DNA of 47,454 bases from the NCBI GenBank assembly GCA_944384895.1, contig CALWVB010000110.1, forward strand, positions 1 through 47,454. Direction: 5' to 3'. The notes below the pieces were generated by a model. The model made no database searches and was not told the DNA's origin. It saw only the letters and a program-made list of their open reading frames with translations. The translations under genes and the position numbers were made by a program. The stretch is from an uncultured Clostridia bacterium. GTDB lineage: Bacteria; Bacillota; Clostridia; Oscillospirales; Acutalibacteraceae. Positions 34,633 to 44,755 of the stretch are shown piece by piece (position 1 is the stretch's first letter; each line of letters opens with the position of its first letter).

Positions 34633-35088
34633 TTGATTACAATAAATATCGTGTCCTCTGCAGATGAATCGAATTTAAAGAAAGCATTATTTAATATTTT
34701 ATCAGCCAACCAAAAATATGAATATGTAAATATATTGCAATCTAATGATTTGGATACTGGAGATATTATAATATTCGGTTCAAAAATCATACCATATAAT
34801 TATAATATTAAATCAGATGATAAAATATTTATTGTATCAGAAGATAATCTTGACGCTCTAAATTTCTTACATGATAATGGCAATACTGCCATTTGTTGCG
34901 GTATGTCTACAGGAAGCAGCGTTAGTATATCAAGTATGTCGTCTAATAACGCAGTGGTATCAATATTACGTGAGCTTATATCGATTAAAGGAGAACCAAT
35001 TGGGCCTCTGGATATACCAGTACAAACTTTTTCTGATGACGAACCATATTCAATCATGGCTTCAGTAGTTGTATCTCTTATAATATAA
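34633..35088 (+). CDS. Conserved-type hypothetical protein, 151 aa
   Basis: TTG start at 34633 with AGAGGCGG upstream. No signal peptide or membrane segment. The layout (a variable N-terminal half; then CCGMSTGSSVSISS, VVSILRELISIKG, PIGPLDIPV, and a hydrophobic end VVSLII) resembles small uncharacterised clostridial proteins whose conserved part has a CGMS-type motif. A function cannot be assigned. It ends 6 bp before a terminator shared with the convergent BofC-like gene. Confidence 0.7.
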   Translation: MITINIVSSADESNLKKALFNILSANQKYEYVNILQSNDLDTGDIIIFGSKIIPYNYNIKSDDKIFIVSEDNLDALNFLHDNGNTAICCGMSTGSSVSISSMSSNNAVVSILRELISIKGEPIGPLDIPVQTFSDDEPYSIMASVVVSLII

Positions 35089-35094
35089 ATAAAA

Positions 35095-35139
35095 AAGATT
35101 ATACGGGATAAAGTCAAAGGCTTTATCCCGTATAATCTT
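35095..35139. terminator. Bidirectional terminator overlapping the BofC-like stop codon
   Basis: A perfect 19-bp stem (AAGATTATACGGGATAAAG, 35095-35113, with 35121-35139) and 7-nt loop, A-rich before. The last codons and stop of the minus-strand gene lie in the stem. Confidence 0.85.
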
Positions 35140-35497
35140 CAAGTAGCCGTTGTAATGCTGCTTCATCAAAAGCATATATTCCTTGAGATAATAATTCTCT
35201 ATCAGTTTCTGGAAGGCTTTCTAAATCAACATCAATAATTTGTATTGGATGGTCTGTACCATTTTGAAAAACTGCTACTTGTCCATCTTGTTCACGTACT
35301 ATATAACCGGTTGCGGATGATTGAGGCTGTGATTTTATTTCCTCATTATTTTGATTTTTTTGTACATTCAGTGCGCTTACCTGACTTGTATCGTCAGTCA
35401 CAGGTTTTATATCTGCTGGATTATTCAATGACGTTCCTATAGCTATACTCGCTAATACAGCGACCATTGCACAGCATAATGCTAAAAATCGTTTCAT
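35123..35497 (-). CDS. Secreted BofC C-terminal-domain-like protein
   Basis: A 124-aa exported protein with an N-terminal hydrophobic signal (about residues 3-20), a polar Gln/Asn/Ser-rich linker, and a C-terminal region (YIVREQDGQVAVF, then ESLPETDRELLSQGIYAFDEAALQRLLEDY) resembling the BofC C-terminal domain. In Bacillus BofC inhibits SpoIVB; a SpoIVB gene lies 3.5 kb away here, but a link is only suggestive. ATG at 35497 has AGGTGAT upstream; an in-frame GTG at 35509 overlaps that site. Confidence 0.7.
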   Translation of the reverse strand: MKRFLALCCAMVAVLASIAIGTSLNNPADIKPVTDDTSQVSALNVQKNQNNEEIKSQPQSSATGYIVREQDGQVAVFQNGTDHPIQIIDVDLESLPETDRELLSQGIYAFDEAALQRLLEDYTG

Positions 35498-35509
35498 ATT
35501 ATAAATCAC

Positions 35510-35871
35510 CTGTTCCCATATTACAAATTATTATATTATAACTTGTAATAATTTTTATAATATCATTATTGCCTAATTAAGCAAATTTTATACAATTATT
35601 AATAAATCTGGGTATAATATACATGTCTTAAACAACCTAATATATAAGCGTTTTTTTAGGTTAATTTAATTCAGTTATTTAAAGAAAAATTCATTTTATT
35701 TTTTCAAATAAATATGTTATAATAATTTCCATTATTAGAAGTATATAAATATCAGTTATTTCTGCTAGGTATTTATATTTGTTCAGTTTTTTCACATATA
35801 TATTAATACATTACAACATTTTTTACATTTTATTATGCCGGTGCTCAACGGCGGAATGGAGTTTAACAAAT
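35510..35871. other. 362-bp intergenic region before the class A PBP
   Basis: A+T-rich, no gene. An extended -10 (TGTTATAAT, TATAAT at 35718-35723) probably drives the PBP gene with a leader of about 140 nt. A short hairpin GCCG/CGGC (35837-35852) lies just before the ribosome binding site, and AACCTAA/TTAGGTT (35634-35662) form a weak stem. Confidence 0.5.
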
Positions 35872-38223
35872 ATGAATGATTATTCTACTCAACAAGTGCA
35901 GAATAAGACACTCAGGGTTACTAAAAAAGTATTAAATGTCTTTGTAACAATCCTGAATATCATTATGAAGCTGTTTTTATCAATCGTTCTTGTATTTTGT
36001 ATTGCAGGTACAATTGTAGCTTCCGGTGTCGCTTATTATGTATTTAATATGGTTGACAGCAGTTCAGGCATCGAATTGGAACATCTAAGTCTAAATGAAA
36101 CTTCTATAATTTATGCAAATGATACGCAGACGCAGCAACCTGTAGAAGTAACAAGGCTTCATGGTTCTGAAAATAGAATTTGGGTAGATTTAGACCAAAT
36201 ACCTCAATATATGGTCGATGCTGCTGTAGCAATTGAAGACAAGCGTTTCTGGGATCATCAAGGAGTTGACTGGAAACGTACTGCCGGTGCTTTTGCTAAT
36301 TCACTTGTAAATATTTATGGCAGTAATGCAGGCGGTTCAACAATAACCCAACAGCTTATAAAAAATCTTACAGGTGAAGATGAAGTAACTATAGATAGAA
36401 AAGTTAAAGAAATAATGCGTGCCCTTGATCTTGAAAAACATTATTCTAAAGATCAAATCATAGAAGCTTATTTAAATACTATCCACCTTGGTGCAGGATG
36501 TAATGGCGTCCAAGCGGCGGCTAATAAATATTTTGACAAAGATGCTAAAGATTTAAATCTTGCTGAATGTGCTTCTATTATTGGTATTACTCAATATCCT
36601 ACAAAATATAATCCATTAATTCACCCTGATAATAATAAAGCTCGTCAGGAAGTTATTCTTAACGAAATGCTTGAGCAAGGGAAAATAACTCAGCAGGAAC
36701 ATGACGAAGCTGTGGCATATCAACTGGTATTTAAAGAACAAACCAGTGTAGACGATCCATCAAATATTGAAAGCTATTATACAGATACTGTAATAAGAGA
36801 TGTTAAACAAGATTTACAGGATGAACTTGGTTATGATGAAGAATATGCTGAATGGATGTTATATTCAGGCGGTTTAAGAATTTATATGGCCGTTGATAAT
36901 AATATTCAGTCTGCTCTTGAATCTTATTATATTGATCCGGATAACTTCCCACAAAAACGTGGCGTTATTCAGGCTCAGTCCTCCATGACCGTCTTAGGTT
37001 ATGATGGACGTATACTTGGGCTTGTAGGCGGAGTAGGTGAAAAAGAATATAATCTTTCATTTAATAGGGCTACACAGGCCAGACGACAAGTCGGTTCCTC
37101 TATGAAACCGATTGGTGCTTATGCTCCTGCTATAAATGAAAATGTTATAACCTGGTCGACTATGGTACCAAACCAGCCTATTACTGTTGATGGTAAAAAA
37201 TGGCCTCCTAACTTTGGCGGCGGCGGTTATGGTCAGCCTGTAACCGTTCAATACGGTCTTATGCGTTCTCTTAATACAGTTGCCGTTAGAGTTGTTGAGC
37301 AATTAGGGCTCGAAACTTCATTTGAATATGCAACTGAAAGATTTGGTCTTGACCTTGTTCGGTATGAAGTAATAAATGCTGGAACTGATAAAGAATCCAC
37401 TGTATCAGATATAGGTTATTCTCCTCTTGCTTTGGGCGGCTTTACCTACGGTGTTTCTTCTACGGATATGGCAGCCGCTTTCCAGGTATTTGGCAATGGT
37501 GGTTATTATAATGAACCATGGTCTTATTATAAGGTTACAGATGCTAAAGGCAATGTAATTCTTGAACATGTTGCTGATCCGCAACAAGTTATAGATTCTG
37601 ATTCAGCATGGGTTATGAATCAACTTTTAAGAACAGTTGTAAGTTCCCGTGGTACAGGTGCTAACGCTAGATTTGGCGATTGGACTATATTTGCAAAAAC
37701 CGGTACATCTGGTTCTTCAGAAACGACTTATGATGTAACCTTCTGTGGCGGTACCCCTTATTATGTTGCAGCATCATGGTTTGGTTTTGATAATCCTCGC
37801 CATCTTTCCGGATCATTTACTTCCGGAGCACAAAATGCTTGGAAAAATGTTATGAAGCAAATACATCAGGACCTCCCTGATAAATCATTTGAAAAAGATG
37901 ATTCTGTTGTAACAGCTAAATATTGTTCTATAACCGGCGATCTTGCTGGACCTGGTTGTCCATCAGGTGGTACAGGATATTACCGTTCAGGAAATATTCC
38001 ACCTGTCTGTGATGGTTCTCATGGCGGTTCATCAACTAATACAACGACAACATCTCAGCCTTCCAACAATACTCCATCAAGTACAACTCCTTCTTCTAAT
38101 ACTGGTCCTAATCCTGTGCCAATTACACCGCCTTCAAGCCAAACTGCTCCTGAATCTTCATCACAAACCGGTGATATTAATACTGCAGATACTCAAGTCC
38201 CTACGCATGTTCCTGGACAATAA
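35872..38223 (+). CDS. Class A penicillin-binding protein (glycosyltransferase + transpeptidase)
   Basis: A 783-aa bifunctional peptidoglycan synthase. One N-terminal membrane anchor (about residues 28-58). GT51 domain: catalytic Glu in AIEDKRFWDH, GGSTITQQL, and the IMRALDLEKHYSK block. Transpeptidase: SSMK (SxxK), SLN (SxN), KTGTSG (KTG). All boxes are intact. The C-terminal 75 residues are a Ser/Thr/Pro/Asn-rich tail. ATG at 35872 with GGAG upstream is preferred to the earlier in-frame opening at 35779, whose extra 31 residues look unlike the family. Membrane-anchored, acting on the outer face. Confidence 0.92.
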   Translation: MNDYSTQQVQNKTLRVTKKVLNVFVTILNIIMKLFLSIVLVFCIAGTIVASGVAYYVFNMVDSSSGIELEHLSLNETSIIYANDTQTQQPVEVTRLHGSENRIWVDLDQIPQYMVDAAVAIEDKRFWDHQGVDWKRTAGAFANSLVNIYGSNAGGSTITQQLIKNLTGEDEVTIDRKVKEIMRALDLEKHYSKDQIIEAYLNTIHLGAGCNGVQAAANKYFDKDAKDLNLAECASIIGITQYPTKYNPLIHPDNNKARQEVILNEMLEQGKITQQEHDEAVAYQLVFKEQTSVDDPSNIESYYTDTVIRDVKQDLQDELGYDEEYAEWMLYSGGLRIYMAVDNNIQSALESYYIDPDNFPQKRGVIQAQSSMTVLGYDGRILGLVGGVGEKEYNLSFNRATQARRQVGSSMKPIGAYAPAINENVITWSTMVPNQPITVDGKKWPPNFGGGGYGQPVTVQYGLMRSLNTVAVRVVEQLGLETSFEYATERFGLDLVRYEVINAGTDKESTVSDIGYSPLALGGFTYGVSSTDMAAAFQVFGNGGYYNEPWSYYKVTDAKGNVILEHVADPQQVIDSDSAWVMNQLLRTVVSSRGTGANARFGDWTIFAKTGTSGSSETTYDVTFCGGTPYYVAASWFGFDNPRHLSGSFTSGAQNAWKNVMKQIHQDLPDKSFEKDDSVVTAKYCSITGDLAGPGCPSGGTGYYRSGNIPPVCDGSHGGSSTNTTTTSQPSNNTPSSTTPSSNTGPNPVPITPPSSQTAPESSSQTGDINTADTQVPTHVPGQ

Positions 38224-38253
38224 AATAAGATTAAATTAAAAATTTAAAATTTA

Positions 38254-38287
38254 AAAAAGGTACTGACCAATTGGTCAGTACCTTTTT
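38254..38287 (+). terminator. Terminator of the class A PBP gene
   Basis: AAAAAGGTACTGACCAA with its perfect complement (17+17 bp, no loop), ending in a T-run. Confidence 0.88.
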
Positions 38288-38398
38288 TTATTTTTGTATT
38301 TTTATGTAACAATCTGTTACTGCGACATAATGTTCAGAAAAATAGCAATAATATATATTTGAAGCAATAGTTAAACTAAACTATCAATAAACAGCTAT

Positions 38399-38737
38399 TT
38401 AAAGCTCTATGATTTTAAATGGAATATTATTTTTAATACATTCAGCTATTGTACTTTGAGTTCCTCTAGATTCAAAATTCCAAAAGCCTAAAACCATATC
38501 CGCATTTTCTATTATTAATTTATTGCGCTGAATAGGAGCATATTTCCCATATTTATCATAATCCGGAAGATATTCACGATATGCAATGCCAAGATTTTGT
38601 GCAACCATTTTGGCATATGTATCAATTCCTCTTGCTCCGCCGCTTATAATCTCTGAACATTCAGCTGGTAAATTTTCAATAATTTTATTATAACAATCTT
38701 CATTTGCATCACGTGAACCAATAATTGCAACTCGCAA
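38399..38737 (-). CDS. SLOG-superfamily (DUF2493-like) nucleotide-binding protein
   Basis: About 112 aa. A Rossmann-like core begins VAIIGSRD; SGGARGIDTYA is the glycine-rich nucleotide loop typical of SLOG and DprA-like folds, and RNKLIIENADMVLGFWN follows. Members bind nucleotides or related ligands; no cellular role is established for this type. I chose TTG at 38737, just before the core, because related proteins start there; the open frame continues to an ATG at 38788. It is a lone minus-strand gene between the PBP and spoIVB. Confidence 0.7.
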   Translation of the reverse strand: MRVAIIGSRDANEDCYNKIIENLPAECSEIISGGARGIDTYAKMVAQNLGIAYREYLPDYDKYGKYAPIQRNKLIIENADMVLGFWNFESRGTQSTIAECIKNNIPFKIIEL

Positions 38738-38957
38738 AAAATCATCCCATTTTATTTTTAATTTATTTAAAAATACCATATACATCAAAAAATGTCAATA
38801 AACGACATAAATCTATTTAACTGAAAAAATTTGTAATGCACACCATAAATCTTAAATGGAAAAGCATTTTTGGATGAAATTTTGCGTATGTGATTGAACA
38901 AATTAATAAGGCAAGTTATTTTATATCATTAAAAATTAAAGCACTGGAGTGACAAAA

Positions 38958-40196
38958 TTGAGAAAAGCCATTAGGATTATATCCTTTGCATTAGCCTTTA
39001 TTACATTAATTGTTATGATATTAATATTTGCCTTATCTTCTCATATTCCTGAAAATTTTAATGTCGTTGAAGGACAAACTCTTACATTAAACGATAATTT
39101 TATCCAGCCTTCATATCAAACGGTAGATAATAATGTTGATGATGTAAGTATAACAGCAAAACGAGGAGATAATTATACAGTGGATTTAAAACTATTAGGT
39201 TTACTTCCTGTAAAACAGGTTGAAGTTGATGTCGTAGAACCTATTATGGTAGTTCCCGGCGGTACTCCGTTTGGAGTAAAAATGTTTACAGACGGCGTAT
39301 TAGTTATTGGTATGGATGATATAGATACATCTGAAGGCAATGCTAATCCCGCTAAAACAGCTGGGCTGAGAATAGGTGATGTTATTGAAACAATAGATGG
39401 AAAAAAAGTAAGCACAAATGAAGATGTTGCTAAAATTATATCAGCCTGTGATGGTAAAGAATTAGTATTTGATATCCGTAGAAAAAATTTATCATTTGAT
39501 ATAAAAATTACACCTGCAAAATCAGTAAGTGAAAACAGATATAAATTAGGAGCCTGGGTAAGAGATAGTTCCGCAGGAATTGGTACAATGACTTTCTATT
39601 TGCCAGATTCTAATATTTTTGCTGGTTTAGGACATGGTATATGCGATTCTGATACTGGAGATATATTACCGCTTATGTCTGGTGAAATAGTACCTGTAGA
39701 AATTAATAGTATTGTCAAAGGTGCTGAGGGCGAACCTGGTGAACTTCGAGGAAGCTTTAAACAATCTTCTGAGATAGGCAAGCTTTTAATGAATACTGAA
39801 ACAGGTATATTTGGACAGATGGAAACATCTATAGATACAAGTAAAGCTATACCGATGGCTATGAAACAGGAAGTAACTGAAGGCCCTGCACAAATAATCT
39901 GTACTGTAAATGATCAAACTTGTTATTATGATGTGGAAATAGAAAAAGTATATTTAAATAATTCCGCTCCAACAAGAAATATGGTTGTAAAAATTACTGA
40001 TCCAGAACTTTTAAATTTAACTGGAGGTATAGTTCAAGGTATGAGCGGCAGTCCTATAATACAAAATGGTAAGCTTATAGGTGCTGTTACACACGTTTTT
40101 ATCAATGATCCTACAAGAGGTTACGGTATATTCGCTGAAAATATGATTAATACTATAGAAACAGAAAATAGTAATTCATTACCATTAGTTTCCTAA
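38958..40196 (+). CDS. spoIVB: SpoIVB peptidase (sporulation signalling serine protease)
   Basis: A 412-aa protein with one N-terminal membrane/signal segment (about residues 6-28), a PDZ domain (about 105-185: AGLRIGDVIETIDGKKV) and an S55 protease domain. The catalytic His is in GLGHGICD (H226) and Ser in QGMSGSP. In sporulation it is secreted from the forespore and cleaves SpoIVFA to release sigma-K activation. The TTG at 38958 follows GGAG with 8-nt spacing; an in-frame GTG at 38949 overlaps that site. It is followed by spo0A, the conserved clostridial order. Confidence 0.95.
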   Translation: MRKAIRIISFALAFITLIVMILIFALSSHIPENFNVVEGQTLTLNDNFIQPSYQTVDNNVDDVSITAKRGDNYTVDLKLLGLLPVKQVEVDVVEPIMVVPGGTPFGVKMFTDGVLVIGMDDIDTSEGNANPAKTAGLRIGDVIETIDGKKVSTNEDVAKIISACDGKELVFDIRRKNLSFDIKITPAKSVSENRYKLGAWVRDSSAGIGTMTFYLPDSNIFAGLGHGICDSDTGDILPLMSGEIVPVEINSIVKGAEGEPGELRGSFKQSSEIGKLLMNTETGIFGQMETSIDTSKAIPMAMKQEVTEGPAQIICTVNDQTCYYDVEIEKVYLNNSAPTRNMVVKITDPELLNLTGGIVQGMSGSPIIQNGKLIGAVTHVFINDPTRGYGIFAENMINTIETENSNSLPLVS

Positions 40197-40318
40197 TTTT
40201 GGAAATTTCTTGAAAATTTTCCCAATTGCTATTGCATTTATTCCTAAAATATGGTAATATCTAATTGCCAATAAATGGTAAATCCTGGTATAAATGAAAT
40301 GAGAGAGGGAATATTAGT

Positions 40319-41101
40319 ATGGAGAACAAAATAAGATTACTTTTAGCAGATGAAGGTACCGAATTTTCTAAGCAATGTATTTCTACATTTTCCGAACATG
40401 GTATTGATGTTGTAACTTGTCCTAAAGATGGAAATAAAGTTGTTGATACAATAATCAATACCTGTCCGGATGTAGTATTGCTTGATGTATTCATGCCTCA
40501 TCTCGACGCTATCGGCGTCATTCGTGCCATTGAACAAAGAGCATTACCGCATAAGCCTCAGTTCATGGCCATGGCAACATTTGATAACCAGGCAATTGAA
40601 CATGAATTGATGGCCGCTGGAACAGCTTATTATTTCCTTAAACCATTAAATCTTATAAGTATTGCCGGTAGAATTAAAGAAATATGCAGTTGGCATCCAA
40701 CAGTAGTCAAAGGTAATAATCAGCAGTTAACCTTCCGTCAACAAGATACCGATCTTGAAGTTATTGTAACTGATATTATACATCAAATCGGCGTTCCTGC
40801 ACATATAAAAGGTTATCATTATTTAAGAGATGCTATAATATTATCTGTTAATAATAGCGAGATTATTAATGCAGTTACAAAACAGCTTTATCCTACTGTT
40901 GCAAAAAAATATCAAACAACATCATCCCGTGTAGAACGCGCTATCCGTCATGCGATAGAAGTCGCTTGGGATAGAGGTGACGTAGATACCCTCAATTCAT
41001 ATTTCGGATATACCATCCATACTTCCCGCGGTAAACCTACTAATTCTGAATTTATTGCTATGATAGCTGATAAAATGAGACTTAGACTCAAAGCGGGTTA
41101 A
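40319..41101 (+). CDS. spo0A: Sporulation master regulator Spo0A
   Basis: A 260-aa response regulator. The receiver (residues 1-125) has acidic Asp11-Glu12, phosphoacceptor Asp56 in LLDVFMP, and Lys in FLKP. The DNA-binding domain (about 145-260) contains [39 protein letters not shown], and [18 protein letters not shown], which are diagnostic. Spo0A switches the cell into sporulation. GAGAGAGGGA lies before the ATG. Together with spoIVB it marks the organism as spore-forming by descent. No clear TGTCGAA 0A box is seen in the short upstream gap. Confidence 0.97.
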   Translation: MENKIRLLLADEGTEFSKQCISTFSEHGIDVVTCPKDGNKVVDTIINTCPDVVLLDVFMPHLDAIGVIRAIEQRALPHKPQFMAMATFDNQAIEHELMAAGTAYYFLKPLNLISIAGRIKEICSWHPTVVKGNNQQLTFRQQDTDLEVIVTDIIHQIGVPAHIKGYHYLRDAIILSVNNSEIINAVTKQLYPTVAKKYQTTSSRVERAIRHAIEVAWDRGDVDTLNSYFGYTIHTSRGKPTNSEFIAMIADKMRLRLKAG

Positions 41102-41142
41102 AAATTAATTTTTGCTTACAACCTTTCATATTTACCCCCCTA

Positions 41143-41192
41143 AAAGAAACAAATGCTCTGGAATAAGTTTATTCCAGAGCATTTGTTTCTTT
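41143..41192 (+). terminator. Terminator of spo0A
   Basis: A 24-bp perfect stem beginning AAAGAAACAAATGCTCTGG with its complement and a 2-nt loop, followed by T-rich sequence, 41 bp past the stop codon. Confidence 0.88.
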
Positions 41193-41282
41193 ATTATTTT
41201 TTGTAAAATTATTAAAAAAATATAAAATATTTCCCATTTTATGTTATAATAATTGTGAAATATTTAATAAAGGAGCTTTTAT

Positions 41283-44200
41283 ATGAAAAAATTGGTCAGT
41301 ATATTTTTATGTATTATTATGCTTATAACCAGTATAAGCATTGTTCCTGTTTCTGCAGAGGAAACATCGTTAGTAAAAGAAGTCGCTATGATAACATCTC
41401 ATCATATGGAAGTAAGATTTAATGAAGATGTTTCTAATGTTAATTCAACTTCAGATTTTAAGATTTTTGTAAACGGTACTGAATTATCACAATCAAAATA
41501 CTCTTTCTGGTGTTATTTTGATAATATGGCGACTATATATTTTAATGATGCTCAAAATGAACCGCTTGACAAAATAATTGAAGTACAAATTACTGATAGC
41601 TCTATAAAAGGTACTTCATCATCAACTCCAATTGATACAACAAAAAAATATACAGCTATATATGACCCACATTATAAGAAAAAACTTGTTACAAAATCTG
41701 GTATAATTGTTAAAGCTCCTGAATCAGTAAGTGATGATTCAATTATAGCGGCAGGACGCCAAGTAGATATACTGCTTTCTAAAATACCGGAAGTTGCCGC
41801 TGAAATGGCAAGTCATAATGCAAGCCTTGCTATAATTGGCCCTGGTGAACATTGTTATGCCATTCCTGAACACAGGCAGGGTTATGATATAGCAAACTAT
41901 TGGGTTGAAGGTTATGGCGGAACACCATGGAATGATTATACTTCATCAATCACTGAATCAAATATTAACAGATGGCTTGACAGCAACCTTTATCCTGATA
42001 CAACCAGTTATGTAGATGAAAATATTTTAGCTCATGAATTTGGACATGGTATAAAAATCTGTGGTATTGATCTTATGGATGATACTACATTATCTGATTT
42101 AATTATAGATACATATGAATCTGTACGTTCAAAAGGTTTATGGGATAATACATATGCAGCAGAAAATATTGATGAATATTATGCTACAATGACAAATATC
42201 TGGCTTGGAACACAGTCTGAATCAGCGACTTTTGACGGCACATGGAGCCCAATAAATACCAGGGCAGAATTAAAGATATATGATCCTGAAACATATGCTT
42301 TAATGGAACAAATTTATAATAAAACAAGTATGCCTGAACCATGGAATTTAAAGCATAATTATTATGATTATTCCCAAGGTACAACCGATCCTGATACATT
42401 TGATTCTTCAACTGTAGAATATAATACTGCTATATGGAAATATTCTGCTGAATCGGAAAAATATGCTATTATTAATTCTAATAGCCAAAGACTTGCTGGA
42501 ATAGCATCAGTAACTGATAACAGTAATTATCCAATTACTCAAAATGGTACTTATGAAATAAATAATGTTCCAAATAATTTATCATGGGAACTTGAATATG
42601 CTCTTGATGGATATTATCGCATAATAAATGTAAGCAGTTCATTATGTATGGATGTAATGTATAATTCTACACAATCCGGAGGATATATTGTACAAAATCC
42701 TATGGACAGTACTGACGATGCACAGTTATGGAAATTAACTCCTGTATCAGATGGATTATATAAAATAGAAAATAAATTATCCGGACTTGCACTTGATGTT
42801 GTCAGCACAACAACTTTAAATGGAATGCGTTTAGTACAAAGAGCATATACAGGTGCAAAAACACAGCAATGGGAAATTAAATCAACTGAAACAGCTGAAA
42901 ATTTTATTGCTTTAGATTTTTCAGCATTAATTAGCGCAATTAATAATGGTAAAACTTATGATGCTGATTTATATATGTCTGAAACATATAAGGTTTTAGC
43001 TGATGCAATAGATTTTGGTGAACGAGTAATGCAGTCAACAGATATTACTCAGGAAATCATTAATAATGCATGTAACAATATTTTAGATGCTATAAATGGT
43101 TTGATTAAAATTCAAAATCCAGTTGAGCGTCCTGATAAAGTCGGAAAAAATATTGCAGTAAACGCTGATATCCAGGTAAGTTATGTTACTGGTTGGAATA
43201 ATACAAACGCTATAAATGATAATTCTCCATCTGATCCATATTCTACTTATACACAGGTAACTGAAGATAAAGCATGGGGTACATGGCCTGAAGCAGGTCC
43301 TCATACTGTAACCCTTACATGGGATAATAAAGTTACAATAGATTCTATGGATATTTTATGGCATTTTGATCAGGAATCTGGTGTTGACGGCGGCGTACAG
43401 GTTCCAAAAAACGCTTATTTATATTATCTCAATGAAGATGGAAATATGGTTCCTGTTCCAAATTGTTCACTTATAGGAAATAAAGGAACTAAAAATGAAA
43501 ATATATTCAATTATGCAGCCTTTGATACTATAACAACAACTCAATTACAGCTTGTTATATATCCAAATAAAAACGCGGATGCTGTTGGTATTGTAGAATG
43601 GATGGTATATGAAGCTCAACAAGCTGAATCAGTTGATAAAACAGCTTTAGAAAATGCATTAACTTCTGGTAATCAATATTATAATAATACAGATTATACT
43701 CAGGACAGTCTTAATAATTTAAAATCAGCTCTTGATAATGGACAAGATGTATTAGAAAATGATAATGCTTCACAGGAAGATGTAGATAAAGCAATAGATT
43801 TAATTAATGATGCTATAGACAACCTTGTACTTAGGCCAAAGGTTGAAGCTGATAAAGATACATATTTAATAAATGAGTTAATTACTCTTACAGTAACTAC
43901 TCCAGAAGGAATTACAGATATCGGTGTTACTAATGAATATGGTAAAAATATTACAATGCTTTCTGAATCTGTAATACAAAATTCTGATGGTACATCTACC
44001 TGGACTGTTGTTATATCTCTTGGTACAAAAGGCGACCGTACAATTAATATCTTAACATATAGCGATGAACAATTGATTGAATCCAATTTAAATACTAGCT
44101 TTAAAGTAATTGTTGAAAATATTACTGAAGAAACTGGCAGCATAATTAGTATTAATCCTGATGTAGTCGGTGCTGATAAAAATGAATTAGTCAACGTACA

Positions 44201-44726
44201 AGTTGTTACTACAGCTAGTGTAAGGCGTCTTGAATTATTTAATGAATATGGCAACTTAATTTCTAGCATTAAATCTTATGAACAAAATAATAATCAAAAG
44301 ATTTGGAATGTAACATTTTGTATGGGTTCCAAAGGTGAAAGAACACTTACTGTAAAAATTAGCGATAATCTTGATGCTGGTTGGAGTGATAATATATCAT
44401 CCTTTAAAGCATATATAGGTGTTCCAATCCCATCTGAGTCTGTAGCAACTGAGATATATTCTGTTAATACTCTTGAACAAGTGTATCAAAAAAATGAGAT
44501 TATTACAGCTACTGTAGAAACTTCACAATCTGCAACATATCTCAGAATTATTAATGAATATGACAATATTATTTCCTGTAATACTTCTTATACAGACAGT
44601 GGTGATATCCGTATTTGGACAGTTAATTTTGCTGTAGCATCCAAAGGTACAAGAACTTTAACTTTCCAAGGTGGTAACGGTATAGATTGGACTTCTGAAA
44701 AAGACTTATTAATTACAATTGATTAA
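41283..44726 (+). CDS. Large secreted HExxH metallopeptidase-like multidomain protein
   Basis: An 1147-aa protein with a signal peptide (residues 1-25, VSA-EE). Order: SbsA/Ig-like module (about 30-115); zinc peptidase-like region with HEFGH (251-255) and a later EYYAT (298-302) that could give the third ligand; ricin-type lectin module (about 385-535, paired QW-like units); helical FIVAR-like module (545-612); beta-rich F5/8-like or Ig-like module (620-780); second FIVAR-like module (785-850); three related 95-residue Ig-like repeats (855-945, 957-1045, 1056-1147), each with NEY(G/D) and a W-V---G/A-KG-RT line. There is no LPxTG anchor. It probably acts on host or glycan-coated proteins outside the cell. 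It has its own promoter (TATAAT near 41246). Confidence 0.8.
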   Translation: MKKLVSIFLCIIMLITSISIVPVSAEETSLVKEVAMITSHHMEVRFNEDVSNVNSTSDFKIFVNGTELSQSKYSFWCYFDNMATIYFNDAQNEPLDKIIEVQITDSSIKGTSSSTPIDTTKKYTAIYDPHYKKKLVTKSGIIVKAPESVSDDSIIAAGRQVDILLSKIPEVAAEMASHNASLAIIGPGEHCYAIPEHRQGYDIANYWVEGYGGTPWNDYTSSITESNINRWLDSNLYPDTTSYVDENILAHEFGHGIKICGIDLMDDTTLSDLIIDTYESVRSKGLWDNTYAAENIDEYYATMTNIWLGTQSESATFDGTWSPINTRAELKIYDPETYALMEQIYNKTSMPEPWNLKHNYYDYSQGTTDPDTFDSSTVEYNTAIWKYSAESEKYAIINSNSQRLAGIASVTDNSNYPITQNGTYEINNVPNNLSWELEYALDGYYRIINVSSSLCMDVMYNSTQSGGYIVQNPMDSTDDAQLWKLTPVSDGLYKIENKLSGLALDVVSTTTLNGMRLVQRAYTGAKTQQWEIKSTETAENFIALDFSALISAINNGKTYDADLYMSETYKVLADAIDFGERVMQSTDITQEIINNACNNILDAINGLIKIQNPVERPDKVGKNIAVNADIQVSYVTGWNNTNAINDNSPSDPYSTYTQVTEDKAWGTWPEAGPHTVTLTWDNKVTIDSMDILWHFDQESGVDGGVQVPKNAYLYYLNEDGNMVPVPNCSLIGNKGTKNENIFNYAAFDTITTTQLQLVIYPNKNADAVGIVEWMVYEAQQAESVDKTALENALTSGNQYYNNTDYTQDSLNNLKSALDNGQDVLENDNASQEDVDKAIDLINDAIDNLVLRPKVEADKDTYLINELITLTVTTPEGITDIGVTNEYGKNITMLSESVIQNSDGTSTWTVVISLGTKGDRTINILTYSDEQLIESNLNTSFKVIVENITEETGSIISINPDVVGADKNELVNVQVVTTASVRRLELFNEYGNLISSIKSYEQNNNQKIWNVTFCMGSKGERTLTVKISDNLDAGWSDNISSFKAYIGVPIPSESVATEIYSVNTLEQVYQKNEIITATVETSQSATYLRIINEYDNIISCNTSYTDSGDIRIWTVNFAVASKGTRTLTFQGGNGIDWTSEKDLLITID

Positions 44727-44755
44727 TAAGTAATAATCAAAATCTTGCTATAAAT

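Noticed and set aside
43700..44269. A 189-codon minus-strand ORF inside the secreted protein gene
   Set aside because: Low-complexity Ser/Thr/Val-rich antisense shadow of a repetitive coding region.
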